This document shows, in pieces, positions 16,437 through 28,957 of a stretch of DNA of 64,000 nt. How positions within the stretch are numbered: the stretch's first letter is position 1; the number at the start of each line of letters is the position of its first letter. Source of the stretch: Xanthomonas sp. SI (lineage in GTDB: Bacteria > Pseudomonadota > Gammaproteobacteria > Xanthomonadales > Xanthomonadaceae); the NCBI RefSeq assembly GCF_014236855.1, contig NZ_CP051261.1, forward strand, positions 4,898,001 through 4,962,000, read 5' to 3'. The notes beneath the pieces are model-generated. The model saw only the letters and a list, made by a program, of their open reading frames with translations. It searched no databases and was not told the origin of the DNA. The translations under genes and the position numbers were made by a program.

Positions 16437-16707
16437 ATCACACCCCTTTGGCACGTGGTGACCGGACCACCGCTACGCGGCCGAGTATAGCCAGCGTTTG
16501 CCGCGCACGGCAGTCCGGCGATGCGGCCAATCGCAGACGATGCATGCTGCATCGCAGCAGTTTTGCCCCGCGCCCGGCTTTCCTGGTGCCTCGCCGGTCG
16601 CACGCCATGACGACGGCATCGCTGCGCCGCCACCCCTCTCGCGCATTCCGCCGGCCGCCGGAGCCACGCTGCGCAGAGATTGGAACAACGTGGCCGCGCA
16701 AAACGTC

Positions 16708-17325
16708 CTACCCCGCCTGTGCGCTGCCGACCGCGCGCAGGCAGAAACCGCACACCGCCTCGACCAGGCGGTCGCTGTCGCGCGGGCCGTCGCGGCTGGG
16801 CGCGGTCGGGCCGACCAGGGCTTCGGTGTAGGCGCCGACCAGGCAGGCCGCGGCCGCGTCCAGGTCCTGCGCCGGGAATTCGCCCGCGGCCACGCCGTCG
16901 GCGAGGATGCCCTTGAACAGATCGCCGAACAGGCGCCGGCAGCGGATGCGCTCGGCATCCACCTCCGGCTCAACCGGTTCGGCGATGAAGGCGTAGGCCA
17001 GCCCAGGCCCGGCCAGCGCGCGGCGCACGAACGAGGCGATCGCCGCGCGCAGGCGCTGCGTCGCCGGCGCCGGCTCGGCGGCGATGCCGCGCAGGATCGC
17101 CAGTTCGTAGTCCACCGCCGCGGTCAGCACTTCCACGAACAGCTCGGCCTTGGACGGGAAATGGCGGTAGATCAGCCCGGTGGACACCCCCGCCTCGGCC
17201 GCCACCGCGGTCACCGGCGCGCCGCGGAAGCCGCCGGCCGCAACCAGCCGCCGCGCCGCCAGCAGGATCCGCTGGCGGTTGCCGGCAAGGCGTTCTTCCA
17301 TCAGGGCGGAGCGTTTGTAGGCCAT
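16708..17325 (-). CDS. TetR-family repressor of the isovalerate/leucine operon
   Basis: A 205-aa repressor with an N-terminal TetR helix-turn-helix (VTAVAAEAGVSTGLIYRHFP) and an all-helical ligand-binding domain. It is divergent from isovaleryl-CoA dehydrogenase across 133 bp that include an AT-rich imperfect palindrome. It therefore probably controls that operon in response to an acyl-CoA (inference). Liu operons elsewhere often use a MerR-type LiuR, so a TetR regulator is a lineage variant. M at 17325 is chosen because it directly precedes the HTH region; an in-frame ATG lies six codons upstream. Confidence 0.8.
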   Translation of the reverse strand: MAYKRSALMEERLAGNRQRILLAARRLVAAGGFRGAPVTAVAAEAGVSTGLIYRHFPSKAELFVEVLTAAVDYELAILRGIAAEPAPATQRLRAAIASFVRRALAGPGLAYAFIAEPVEPEVDAERIRCRRLFGDLFKGILADGVAAGEFPAQDLDAAAACLVGAYTEALVGPTAPSRDGPRDSDRLVEAVCGFCLRAVGSAQAG

Positions 17326-17337
17326 GGGTGATTCTAG

Positions 17338-17362
17338 GTTCAATTAATGAATTATTGTTCAC
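17338..17362. promoter_or_regulatory. AT-rich operator/promoter region between tetR and ivd
   Basis: An AT-rich island in otherwise GC-rich DNA. It contains the imperfect inverted repeat AATTAATGAATTATT flanked by two GTTCA direct repeats. It lies 12 bp upstream of the repressor start and ~95 bp upstream of ivd, as expected for a TetR operator that controls both genes. No experimental motif is known to me. Confidence 0.45.
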
Positions 17363-17457
17363 TTCTTCGCAGTTCCCGGCTACGCTGGCGCCCATTCCCC
17401 GGCGCCGCCTGGATTCTAGGCGCCCCGTCTGCCGCACGCCCGCCTCCGGAGCCCGCC

Positions 17458-18621
17458 ATGCTGATGCCGTCGTTGAATTTCGAACTGGGCGAGGACATCG
17501 ACCTGCTGCGCGACACGGTGGCCGCCTTCGCCGCGCGCGAGATCGCGCCGCTGGCCGAACAGGCCGACCGCGACAATGCGTTCCCGGCGCCGCTGTGGCG
17601 CAAGCTCGGCGAGCAGGGCCTGCTCGGCCTGACCGTGGAAGAGGAGTACGGCGGCAGCGCGATGGGCTACCTGGCGCACGTGGTGGCGATGGAGGAGATC
17701 TCGCGCGCCTCCGGCGCGATCGGTCTGTCCTACGGCGCGCATTCGAACCTGTGCGTGAACCAGCTGCGCAAGAACGGCAGCGCCGCGCAGAAGGCGCGCT
17801 ACCTGCCCAAGCTGTGCAGCGGCGAGCATGTCGGCGCGCTGGCGATGAGCGAGCCGGGCGCCGGTTCGGACGTGGTCTCGATGAAGCTGCGCGCCGAGCT
17901 GCGCGGCGACCGCTACGTGCTCAACGGCAACAAGATGTGGATCACCAACGGCCCCGATGCAGACGTGCTGGTGGTCTACGCCAAGACCGACCCGGCCGGC
18001 GGCGCGCGCGGCATCACCGCGTTCCTGGTCGAGAAGGGCATGCCCGGCTTCAGCACCGCGCAGAAGCTGGACAAGCTCGGCATGCGCGGCTCCAACACCT
18101 GCGAACTGGTATTCCAGGACTGCGAGGTGCCGGTGGAGAACGTGCTCGGCAGCGTCGGTGGCGGCGTGCGCGTGCTGATGTCGGGCCTGGACTACGAGCG
18201 GCTGGTGCTGTCCGGCGGCCCGCTGGGGCTGATGGCCGCGGCGATGGACGTGGTGATGCCGTACGTGCACGAGCGCCGCCAGTTCGGCGAGGCGATCGGC
18301 AGCTTCCAGCTGATGCAGGGCAAGCTGGCCGACATGTACGTGGGCCTCAACGCCTGCCGCGCCTACGTGTATGCAGTGGCGCGCGCCTGCGACGCCGGCC
18401 GCACCACCCGCCAGGACGCGGCCGGCGCGATCCTGTACGCGGCCGAGAAGGCGACCTGGCTCACCGGCCAGGCGATCCAGGTGCTCGGCGGCAACGGCTA
18501 CATCAACGACTACCCGACCGGCCGCCTATGGCGCGACGCCAAGCTGTACGAGATCGGCGCCGGCACCTCGGAAATCCGCCGCATGCTGATCGGCCGCGAA
18601 TTGTTCGAGCGGACCAAGTGA
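17458..18621 (+). CDS. ivd: Isovaleryl-CoA dehydrogenase
   Basis: A 387-aa flavoprotein of the acyl-CoA dehydrogenase family that oxidises isovaleryl-CoA to 3-methylcrotonyl-CoA in leucine catabolism. Seen: the FAD/substrate motif [31 protein letters not shown], and the characteristic active-site Glu E247 ([15 protein letters not shown]), which distinguishes IVD from other acyl-CoA dehydrogenases. The C-terminal family motif [12 protein letters not shown] is also present. ATG at 17458. It is first in an operon with both subunits of the next enzyme, but a REP-like pair lies in the 111-bp gap after it. Confidence 0.95.
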   Translation: MLMPSLNFELGEDIDLLRDTVAAFAAREIAPLAEQADRDNAFPAPLWRKLGEQGLLGLTVEEEYGGSAMGYLAHVVAMEEISRASGAIGLSYGAHSNLCVNQLRKNGSAAQKARYLPKLCSGEHVGALAMSEPGAGSDVVSMKLRAELRGDRYVLNGNKMWITNGPDADVLVVYAKTDPAGGARGITAFLVEKGMPGFSTAQKLDKLGMRGSNTCELVFQDCEVPVENVLGSVGGGVRVLMSGLDYERLVLSGGPLGLMAAAMDVVMPYVHERRQFGEAIGSFQLMQGKLADMYVGLNACRAYVYAVARACDAGRTTRQDAAGAILYAAEKATWLTGQAIQVLGGNGYINDYPTGRLWRDAKLYEIGAGTSEIRRMLIGRELFERTK

Positions 18622-18633
18622 TGATGCGCTTCA

Positions 18634-18697
18634 TGTAGGAGCGGCTTCAGCCGCGACACGCTCCCGGTAAGGCGTCGCGGCTGAAGCCGCTCCTACA
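18634..18697. repeat. Inverted pair of REP-like hairpin repeats inside the liu operon
   Basis: Units at 18634-18657 and 18674-18697 face each other with a 16-bp spacer. They begin 12 bp after the ivd stop and end 35 bp before the carboxyltransferase start. In an operon this could stabilise the upstream mRNA segment or reduce downstream expression. Confidence 0.85.
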
Positions 18698-18732
18698 CGG
18701 AATCTCTTTTCCTCCTTTTCGATGGCCCTGCC

Positions 18733-20343
<1,611 letters not shown>

Positions 20344-20455
20344 GCGGGCGCGGGCGCCCTGCTTTGCACGCGCGGCGGTCGTCGACCGTCCCACCAACCG
20401 TGGCCGACAGCTCCGCTGTTGCTATTGCCTCTGCTGTTGCTGTCGCCTTCGCTTT

Positions 20456-20999
20456 GCTTTTGATCTACCGGGTCCCCTCAGCGCGGCAGACCCGGCGGGC
20501 GAATACCCGAAGGGCGGCGCGCAGGATGCGCGACGTTTTTCGTTGGCACATGGATGTGCCATCGAAAAATGCCCGTCGGGGCTGCGGACCTGGAGCGCGC
20601 AGCGCGGAGGGCGCGCTGCGGGGTGTGCTTTCTTTTGGTTACTTTTCTTTGCACAAGCAAAGAAAAGTGACCCGCGCCAGCGGAAGCTGTTGCTCTTGCT
20701 CTTGCTCCAAAGCTTCAAAATCCCAGCGCCAGAACCAAGACAACGGCAGAGGCAAAGGCAAAGGCTTTCGCCTTGCGGCGAGTCACTTTTCTTTGCTCGC
20801 GCAAAGAAAAGTAACCAAAAGAAAGCGCGCCCTGCCTTGCGCCCTCCGCGCTGCGCGCTCCGGGTCCGCGTCCATACCGGGGATTCGCGGAAGGGGCATC
20901 CTGCCCCTGCCGCGAACGGCGCACATCCTTGTGCGCCGCCCTTCGGGTTTTTCCCCGCCATGGCCGCCGCTGCGGAAGGGAACCCGGTAAGTCAAAAGC
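20456..20999. repeat. Palindromic MITE-like element, copy A (544 bp) between mccB and mccA
   Basis: Terminal inverted repeats match at 17 of 20 positions (GCTTTTGATCTACCGGGTCC against GCTTTTGACTTACCGGGTTC read from the other end). The whole element folds as a large imperfect palindrome. CTTTCTTTTGGTTACTTTTC (20628-20647) pairs with 20806-20825, and GC-rich blocks around 20585-20615 pair with 20840-20870. Each arm also has its own TTTTCTTTGC/GCAAAGAAAA hairpin. Low-complexity CAA/CAG/TTG sequence extends the inverted symmetry outward (about 20410-21060). No transposase is encoded; the frames inside are not genes. Same family as 6800-7368. Confidence 0.8.
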
Positions 21000-21092
21000 A
21001 AAAGCAATGGCAACAGCGACAGCCAAAGCAACAGCAATAGCAACTGCAACTGCAACTGCAAGACACGACACCCCTTTTCCAGGCAACTGACC

Positions 21093-23102
<2,010 letters not shown>

Positions 23103-23310
23103 GCGCGGGTCGGCGCCGCGCACTGCGCACGCTTCGCAAAACAGGCACAACCTGCGTCGCGCCATCGACCGCGCACGATCGCACTGCGATGCGTACGACC
23201 GCGACCAGCCACGGCCAACCGCAGCGAGCGCAATGCGGCCGCCGCGCACGGTCGCCAGGCGTGCGCCGACGCGTCACACTCGGCGCACGCCCTCCGCCAA
23301 GTCTGCAGCC

Positions 23311-24078
23311 ATGAAACTCACCGCCCACGTTCTCGACGGCCACACCCTAGACGTGCGTCCGGCGCCGCGCGAGCGGCCGTGGATGGACCGCACCGACCAG
23401 CGCTACGCCTACCGCTGCCTGCCGCTGGATATCGCCAACGCGCACGGCTGGGAGCTGCTGTGCCAAAGCGGGTTCGAGGCCGAATGGAACGGCGGCAACG
23501 CGCTCGACGCCATCCGCATCCACGCCGATGCCGGCAGCCTCGCGCCGGCGGTCAGCCATTTCGGCTACGGTGTGCTCACCTTCCACGTGCCATGCCTGTT
23601 CCGCACCGAGCCAGGCATGGACCTGTACGTGACCGCGCCGGTCAACCGACCCAAGGACGGCATCGCCGGGCTGACCGGCCTGATCGAGACCGACTGGAGT
23701 CCTTACACCTTCACCATGAACTGGCAGTTCACCCGCCCCGGCCGCGTGCGCTTCGACGCCGGCGAACCGTTCTGCCACTTCTTCCCGGTGCAGCGGCGGG
23801 TGCTCGCCGAGACCGAACCGCGCTGGCAACCGCTGTCGCAGACCCCGGAACTGGAGTGCGACTACCAGGCCTGGATGCGCAGCCGCGGCCAGTTCCTGCA
23901 CGACCTGGAGCAAGACGATCCAGAGGCCAAGCGCGAAGGCTGGCAGCGCAGCTATTTCCGCGGCCCGGCGCCGGGGCAGTGCCCGGCCGGGGTCGAGCAT
24001 CGGGTCAAGTTGCGGTTGGCGCCGTTCACCCGTGCGCAGCCCGAAGATCCGCAGCCGGGCCAGCCGGCGCCGGAATGA
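23311..24078 (+). CDS. DUF6065-family protein, 255 aa
   Basis: A soluble protein without signal peptide or membrane segments, resembling DUF6065 proteins of unknown function. Recognisable features are PLDIANAHGWELLC, the GLTGLIETDWSPYTFTMNWQF core, and FPVQRRVLAE near residue 160. Some homologues are linked to secondary-metabolite or oxygenase genes, but nothing here fixes a role. ATG at 23311. Fragments of related sequence occur at 24140-24227 and 26840-26955, so the locus once held more copies. Family assignment is from memory of the motif and is moderately sure. Confidence 0.65.
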   Translation: MKLTAHVLDGHTLDVRPAPRERPWMDRTDQRYAYRCLPLDIANAHGWELLCQSGFEAEWNGGNALDAIRIHADAGSLAPAVSHFGYGVLTFHVPCLFRTEPGMDLYVTAPVNRPKDGIAGLTGLIETDWSPYTFTMNWQFTRPGRVRFDAGEPFCHFFPVQRRVLAETEPRWQPLSQTPELECDYQAWMRSRGQFLHDLEQDDPEAKREGWQRSYFRGPAPGQCPAGVEHRVKLRLAPFTRAQPEDPQPGQPAPE

Positions 24079-24139
24079 CGCCACGCACGAAGTGGCTTTC
24101 CATAGACGTCCGGCGACGCGGCGAATCGTGCAGTTGCCG

Positions 24140-24227
24140 CGCCTGGATGCGCAGCCAGGACAGTCACAAAAGGGACGGGCACAAGACCGGCCAGAAAGTG
24201 TCCTTCGGGAAGAACGGCACCCTGTAG
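24140..24227 (+). pseudogene. Possible C-terminal remnant of a DUF6065 paralogue
   Basis: The short frame ESCSCRAWMRSQDSHKR lines up with LECDYQAWMRSRGQFLH of the intact gene just upstream, including a 16-bp identical DNA core (GCCTGGATGCGCAGCC). The frame then runs on as GHKTGQKVSFGKNGTL to a stop at 24225-24227. Nothing upstream connects it to a start. The match is short, so this is tentative. Confidence 0.4.
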
Positions 24228-24255
24228 CGGGTGTTGGACCGATGCAGCGAAGCGG

Positions 24256-24672
24256 CTACTCCGTATGGGCGAGCGTAAGCGCGCCCTGACCATCCGGCCA
24301 CCAGACTTCGCCCAGCTCGGAGCTGGCATCGAAGAAGCCCACGCCATGCTTGGCGGCCAGGCCGAACACGGTGGCGTGCGCGTCTTGCGCCTGCGACCAG
24401 GCGAATGCCACATAGATGAGCGAACGGCCGACGCTGTAGTCGGTGGCACGTCCAGCGTCTTCGTCGATGTCGTCTGCGGCCAGCGGGCCGTTCATCGGCG
24501 GAAACGCAGCGATGATGTCGAGGAACCATGCGCGCAGTGGCGCCGAGCTCACTGCCGGATCGTCGTAGCCGTGCTCCTCGCCCCATTCGGTCTGGGTGTC
24601 GTACCAGGCCAGGAACTGCGCGCGCTCTCGCGGTACTGCCTCCATGTCGAATACCGCCAGGTCGTAACTCAT
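24256..24672 (-). CDS. Hypothetical protein, 138 aa
   Basis: A small acidic soluble protein starting MSYDLAVFDMEAVPRERAQF, with LAWYDTQTEW, PPMNGPLAADDID and a Trp-rich C-terminus (ELGEVWWPDGQGAL). No signal peptide or TM segment. I recognise it as a widespread single-domain protein in proteobacteria with no assigned function. Its size, acidity and position among other small orphan genes fit an immunity-type protein, but no toxin is visible, so this is speculation. Confidence 0.6.
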   Translation of the reverse strand: MSYDLAVFDMEAVPRERAQFLAWYDTQTEWGEEHGYDDPAVSSAPLRAWFLDIIAAFPPMNGPLAADDIDEDAGRATDYSVGRSLIYVAFAWSQAQDAHATVFGLAAKHGVGFFDASSELGEVWWPDGQGALTLAHTE

Positions 24673-24818
24673 CCCATCTTCCTAGTCGTGGCGCAGGCGC
24701 CGCAGTTGCAGCGGCGAGTGTGTGGGCGCGCAAGCATGCGCGTCAACGCCACTGTCCGGAGACGCGCGCATCGCCCCGGGTACGCATGGTCCGCGGTGTA
24801 TTCCGCACCCGTCGCACG

Positions 24819-25391
24819 CTAATGGCACCACTGCCGTTCGCACGGCACGCCGTCGTGGTTGCCATCCATCTGCACGCCGGGGCAGTTACGCAGGAAATAG
24901 GTTGCCTCCTCGCAGGAAGTCATCTGTGCGCAGTGAGTGCGCCCGTCGCACTGGAAGTGCTGAGCGGATGCCGCCGCCGCGGGGGGCGCTGTGGCCGGTG
25001 CACTGGAAGTGGGTGAGGTGGCTGCGCTCGGTGTCGGTGGCGGCGTGGCCGCGAAGCGCGGTGCAATCACCGAATACGCATAGGCGCCGATGCCGATCAC
25101 CAGCAGCACGGCGAGCACGCGGCCGAACACGCTGCCGGAATGCGCATCAGCCGCGGCGCGGCGCGCCGGCGTGGTCGGTGCGCGGCCGGGGCGCATCACC
25201 CGCACCGCGCGTGGCCGTCCTTCCGCATCCTTTTCCAGATCGAACGAAATCAACTCGCCGAGCCGCGGACGCACGCCGTCGTGCGGAAACGCCGCGATGT
25301 GCACGACTATCTCGGCATCGCCATGAGCCGAGCGCACGAAGCCGAAGCCCCGCTCATCGTCCCACTTGATCAACGTTCCGTGCGTACGCAT
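24819..25391 (-). CDS. Cold-shock domain / transmembrane / excalibur calcium-binding fusion protein, 190 aa
   Basis: Three parts are visible. Residues ~1-66 form a cold-shock domain (GTLIKWDDERGFGFVRS, with RNP-like aromatics). One TM helix lies at ~90-110 (RVLAVLLVIGIGAYAYSVI). After a Pro/Ala/Ser-rich linker comes a C-terminal excalibur domain (FQCDGRTHCAQMTSCEEA ... DGNHDGVPCERQWC) with the DxDxDGxxCE calcium loop and cysteines for two disulfides. The N-terminus would bind nucleic acid in the cytosol while the C-terminus faces the periplasm. The start at 25391 is chosen because the cold-shock domain begins at residue 3. Confidence 0.82.
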   Translation of the reverse strand: MRTHGTLIKWDDERGFGFVRSAHGDAEIVVHIAAFPHDGVRPRLGELISFDLEKDAEGRPRAVRVMRPGRAPTTPARRAAADAHSGSVFGRVLAVLLVIGIGAYAYSVIAPRFAATPPPTPSAATSPTSSAPATAPPAAAASAQHFQCDGRTHCAQMTSCEEATYFLRNCPGVQMDGNHDGVPCERQWCH

Positions 25392-25479
25392 GGCCCCTCT
25401 CCCCAAAGAGAAATCGCATTCCCGCTTACCGCCGACAACAACGCAAACGATGTCCGGTTGCGGCCATCGGCGGCGGCGC

Positions 25480-26709
25480 CTAGCGCCCCAACGCACCGAA
25501 GCCGAGCGCCGCCACCGCACACCATGCCACGACCCACAGCGCCGGGCGCTGCAGGCGTGCCATCAGGATCAGGCCCAGCGCCACCACCAGCAGATCCGGC
25601 GGGCTGCGGATGCCGTCGCGCCACAGCGGTTCGTACAGCGCCGCGGCCAGCACGCCGACGACCGCGGCGTTGATGCCCGCCAGCGCCCGCGCCACCGATC
25701 GGCGCCCCGCCAGCGCCTGCCACAGCGGCAACGCCGCGCCCAACGCGAGCAGGCCCGGCGCGAACAATGCCGCCAGCGCCAGCATCGCCGCCGCGCCCGG
25801 AACGATGCCGCTTCCGGCGCTGGCCCCCAGGTAGGCGGCCAGCGCGAACATCGGACCCGGCATCGCCTGTGCCGCGCCGTAGCCGGCAAGGAAGGTGTCC
25901 GCGGACATCCACCCGCTGGCGACCAGTTCGCGCTGCAGCAACGGCAGCACCACGTGACCGCCACCGAACACCAGCGCCCCGGCGCGGTAGAACGCCGCAG
26001 CGAGCGGCGCCGGCGTCGGTATCGCGGCGTTGCTTGAAGAGACCCACAGCGCCGCCAGCAGCAATCCGCCGAACGCCAGCGCACAGCACAGTCCCACATC
26101 GCGGCGCCAGCGCCGCGGCGCGGCCGCCGTCATCGGCACCGGCGGCGGCCGGCACCAGGCGATCCCGGCCAGCGCTCCCAGCCCGATCGCCAGCGGCTGG
26201 CCCCAGGCGCGATCGAGCGCAAGCACCAGCGCCGCGGCCGCCACCGCCAGCAGCAGCCGCCGCAGGTCGGGCGTCAGCGTGCGTGCCATCGCGTACACGC
26301 CATGCGCGACCACCACCACCGCGACCAGCTTGAGCCCGTGCAGCAATTCCGCACCGAGCGGATGCAGCAGCCATCGCGGCGCAGACAGCGCCAGCGCGAA
26401 CATCAGCAGCGCCGACGGCAGGGTGAAGCCCACGAACGCCGCCAACGCCCCGCGCCAGCCTGCGCGCTGCCAGCCGATCGCGACGCCGAGCTGGCTGCTG
26501 GTCGGGCCGGGCAGCACCTGGCACAGCGACAGCAACTGCGCGAAGCTGGACTCGTCCAGCCAGCGGCGGCGGCGCACGAATTCCTCGCGGAAGTAGCCCA
26601 GGTGCGCGAGCGGGCCGCCGAAACTGGTCAGCCCCAGGCGCAGGAACACGCCCAGCACTTCCCTGGCGCGTCCCGGCACGGACATTGGCGGCCGCTCGGC
26701 AGCAGACAT
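25480..26709 (-). CDS. chrA: Chromate transporter ChrA (long-chain type)
   Basis: A 409-aa inner-membrane protein with two homologous halves, each with about six helices. The CHR signature is present in both: FLRLGLTSFGGPLAHLGYF with LCQVLPGPTSSQ in the first half, and GALVFGGGHVVLPLL with YGAAQAMPGPMF in the second. Long ChrA proteins export chromate, probably by exchange or proton-motive force. No chrB regulator is next to it, so resistance level and induction are open. ATG at 26707-26709. Confidence 0.88.
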   Translation of the reverse strand: MSAAERPPMSVPGRAREVLGVFLRLGLTSFGGPLAHLGYFREEFVRRRRWLDESSFAQLLSLCQVLPGPTSSQLGVAIGWQRAGWRGALAAFVGFTLPSALLMFALALSAPRWLLHPLGAELLHGLKLVAVVVVAHGVYAMARTLTPDLRRLLLAVAAAALVLALDRAWGQPLAIGLGALAGIAWCRPPPVPMTAAAPRRWRRDVGLCCALAFGGLLLAALWVSSSNAAIPTPAPLAAAFYRAGALVFGGGHVVLPLLQRELVASGWMSADTFLAGYGAAQAMPGPMFALAAYLGASAGSGIVPGAAAMLALAALFAPGLLALGAALPLWQALAGRRSVARALAGINAAVVGVLAAALYEPLWRDGIRSPPDLLVVALGLILMARLQRPALWVVAWCAVAALGFGALGR

Positions 26710-26839
26710 GCGGCGCCCCCTCGCGCAGCGCCGACGGTGGCGCATCCCGATTCTGCCAGGGTAATGCGACCGCCGCTGCCGGCGACCGCGACCGATGCAT
26801 GCCGGCCGGCTGGCACTGCCCGAGTGGGTTCGCATCCAC

Positions 26840-26955
26840 ACTGAACTGGCAGCTCACCCGTTCCGGTCGCTTGCGCTTCGACGCCGGCGAACCGCTTTGC
26901 CACTTCTTCAAAGTGCAGCGGCGGGTACTGGCCGAGACCAGCCACGCTGGCGGGG
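26840..26955 (+). pseudogene. Internal fragment of a DUF6065 gene
   Basis: The frame reads LNWQLTRSGRLRFDAGEP followed by LCHFFKVQRRVLAET. It is a close match to residues ~135-170 of the intact gene at 23311 (MNWQFTRPGRVRFDAGEP, FCHFFPVQRRVLAET), in the same orientation. DNA identity is high across ~105 bp and stops abruptly on both sides. No start, no other domain. It lies between divergent chrA and the haem-protein gene. Confidence 0.75.
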
Positions 26956-27613
26956 CAGACGAACGACCTCCCGACCTGCGGCCATGCCCGAGCGCATCCC
27001 CGACCCCGGCTGCGGTAGGCATCCCAGCGCCTGCCCGGCAGCACAACTGTCTACTACTTGTGCCGGATCGATCGGCTAGAGTCGAAGCGTCGAGCAACGC
27101 TGCGGATCGCGCGATCGCCGCGCACGCAGCGCATGACGCGTCACCTGGCACCCGCGCGGCAGCGTCACCGCCCGCCCCGCAGCATTCGTCCCCCGATGCT
27201 GCCTGCCATGCCGGCGTATTCCCCCTGCGCTCGATGCACTTGGGACGATCACACAGCAGTTGCCTTCACCCGCCGGTCAGGAGAGCGACATGGATATTTC
27301 TTCTTCGATCCCGTAAGCGCAGCGTCGCAGAGCGCTGCCCATCGCCGCAGCCAGGCGCGCACGCGCCGCGGCGGTGTGCAGCTGCCCGAACCACTCAATC
27401 TCGACACAGCCGTCGCCGCGGTTGCGGGCGTGCATGCCCGCAGCGCGGGCCGGTGCGCCCGGCGCAAGGCACGTCCTCGCGCAACGGGCTGTGCATTCTC
27501 GACCGTGCCGTCGGCGCGGTCGTGTGGCCGGTCCGGGGCCGGGGAGAGTCCGGACACCTAATGCACGCAGGCCACGTCCGCGTGGGACCGACGCACACAA
27601 CAGGGAGTACACC
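26956..27613. other. Long gap before the haem-protein gene, no gene supported
   Basis: About 660 bp. Several overlapping frames exist on both strands, but none has a convincing start, codon bias or known motif. The last ~60 bp contain the ribosome-binding GGGAG before the ATG at 27614. A GC-rich hairpin-prone block (around 27525-27550, GGTCCGGGGCCGGGG / TCCGG) may belong to a long 5' leader. Confidence 0.5.
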
Positions 27614-28957
27614 ATGCACCTGCCTCATCTGCGCATCATCGCCGCCGCAGTCGCGCTGGCGCTCGCCAGCGGCACCGCGACCGCCGGCAAGTTTCCGGAC
27701 TTCGGCTACGCGCCGCCACAGAGCTACAAGGGACCAGTGTTCCAGCTCAGCCAGGACTTTCCGCAGCAAGCGCCCAGCGGACCGCCGCCAGCGTTCTTCC
27801 AGAAGTTGCCCAAGCCGCTGAGCAACAACTTCGAGACCTGGCGCAGCTACGTGGACGCGGTGAAAACCTATTGCCTGGAAGGCAACGTGGAAAGCGACTG
27901 GTACGTGCAGAACAACAAGGTCCGGCGTTGGTACCACGCGCCGTGGCAGCACTACGGACCGCTCGGCCGCGAAGGCGTGCATGGCCTCACCAAGGAAGCG
28001 CAGATCCAGGTAAAGCAGCTGGCACCGACCCAGCTCACTACCGGGCAGACCTTCGCGGTGGGCATCTACAACGACATCGGCGGCTATACCTTCGGCCAGG
28101 TGTGGAAGGATCCGCAGAATCCCGATCCCAGTTTCACCTCCAAGCCCAACAGCTTCCGCGACGGCACCGTGGTGTGCAAGGCGCTGTTCGCCGACGTGGA
28201 CAGAAGCCAGGTGCCGTTCCTGCAGAACCCGGTGCTGTGGACGGCGTACGTCACCAACAGCTTCAGTTCGGCAGACAGAACGCTCAAGCAGGTGGCGCTG
28301 ATCCAGATGGACTTCGCCGTGCGCGACAGCCGCATTCCCGGCAGCGGCTGGATCTTCGGCACCTTCCAGTACAACGGCGCGGTCAGCGGCAAGCCCAGCT
28401 GGCAGAACCTGGTACCGGTCGGGGTGATGTGGGGCAACGACCCGCAGAATACCGGCAACGACTACACCAACAAGCAGCCGACCCAGACCCGGATCAATCC
28501 CGCCATCCTGCAGTCGGCGATCAATGCCAGGCCCGAACTGCCGGCGACCCACCTGGGCTGGAACGGCCGCCTCAACGGTCCGGTCGACAACCCGATCAGC
28601 TCCTGCCTGAGCTGCCACATGACTGCAGAATCGCCGCAGCTCTCGCCGATGAACCCAACCTTCCAGGCGGCCAGCAAGATCCCGCCGATCGGCTCCAAGG
28701 AATGGATGCGCTGGTTCCAGAACAACGCGGCCGGCACGCCGTTCGACGCCGCGGCCCAGAGCACCGACTTCAGCCTGCAGCTGGCCGGCGGCATCGCCAA
28801 CTTCTACGACTGGAAGTGCACCCAGGACGGCGTGTTCGTCAGCGGCGGCAATCTCTGCCAGCAGAGCGCGCTACCGCTGAAACTGATGCGCTCCACCACC
28901 CCGCCGGCCACGGTCTACCCGGTCGAACGCGGCGTGGACAACCAGGAGCTGGAATAG
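27614..28957 (+). CDS. Periplasmic single-haem c-type protein of unknown function, 447 aa
   Basis: Signal peptide ~1-24 (ends TATA). One c-type haem motif, CLSCH (residues 331-335), occurs late in the chain, followed by Met/Pro-rich sequence. The N-terminal ~300 residues are rich in Trp and Gln with the segments WRSYVDAVKTYCLEGN and WVQNNKVRRWYHAPWQHYG-like text, and do not match any domain I can name. A further Cys pair near the C-terminus may form a disulfide. A role as an electron carrier or haem enzyme is likely from CxxCH; the substrate is unknown. RBS GGGAG lies ~10 bp before the ATG. Confidence 0.75.
   Translation: MHLPHLRIIAAAVALALASGTATAGKFPDFGYAPPQSYKGPVFQLSQDFPQQAPSGPPPAFFQKLPKPLSNNFETWRSYVDAVKTYCLEGNVESDWYVQNNKVRRWYHAPWQHYGPLGREGVHGLTKEAQIQVKQLAPTQLTTGQTFAVGIYNDIGGYTFGQVWKDPQNPDPSFTSKPNSFRDGTVVCKALFADVDRSQVPFLQNPVLWTAYVTNSFSSADRTLKQVALIQMDFAVRDSRIPGSGWIFGTFQYNGAVSGKPSWQNLVPVGVMWGNDPQNTGNDYTNKQPTQTRINPAILQSAINARPELPATHLGWNGRLNGPVDNPISSCLSCHMTAESPQLSPMNPTFQAASKIPPIGSKEWMRWFQNNAAGTPFDAAAQSTDFSLQLAGGIANFYDWKCTQDGVFVSGGNLCQQSALPLKLMRSTTPPATVYPVERGVDNQELE

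Noticed and set aside
20543..21040. 165-residue open frame between mccB and mccA
   Set aside because: It lies entirely inside the palindromic element and its skirts and has the same repeat-derived composition.
27277..27615. 112-residue minus-strand frame before the haem-protein gene
   Set aside because: No homology I recognise, Arg-rich shadow composition and poor start context. Part of it (EEEISMSLS end) looks protein-like but is too short to support.
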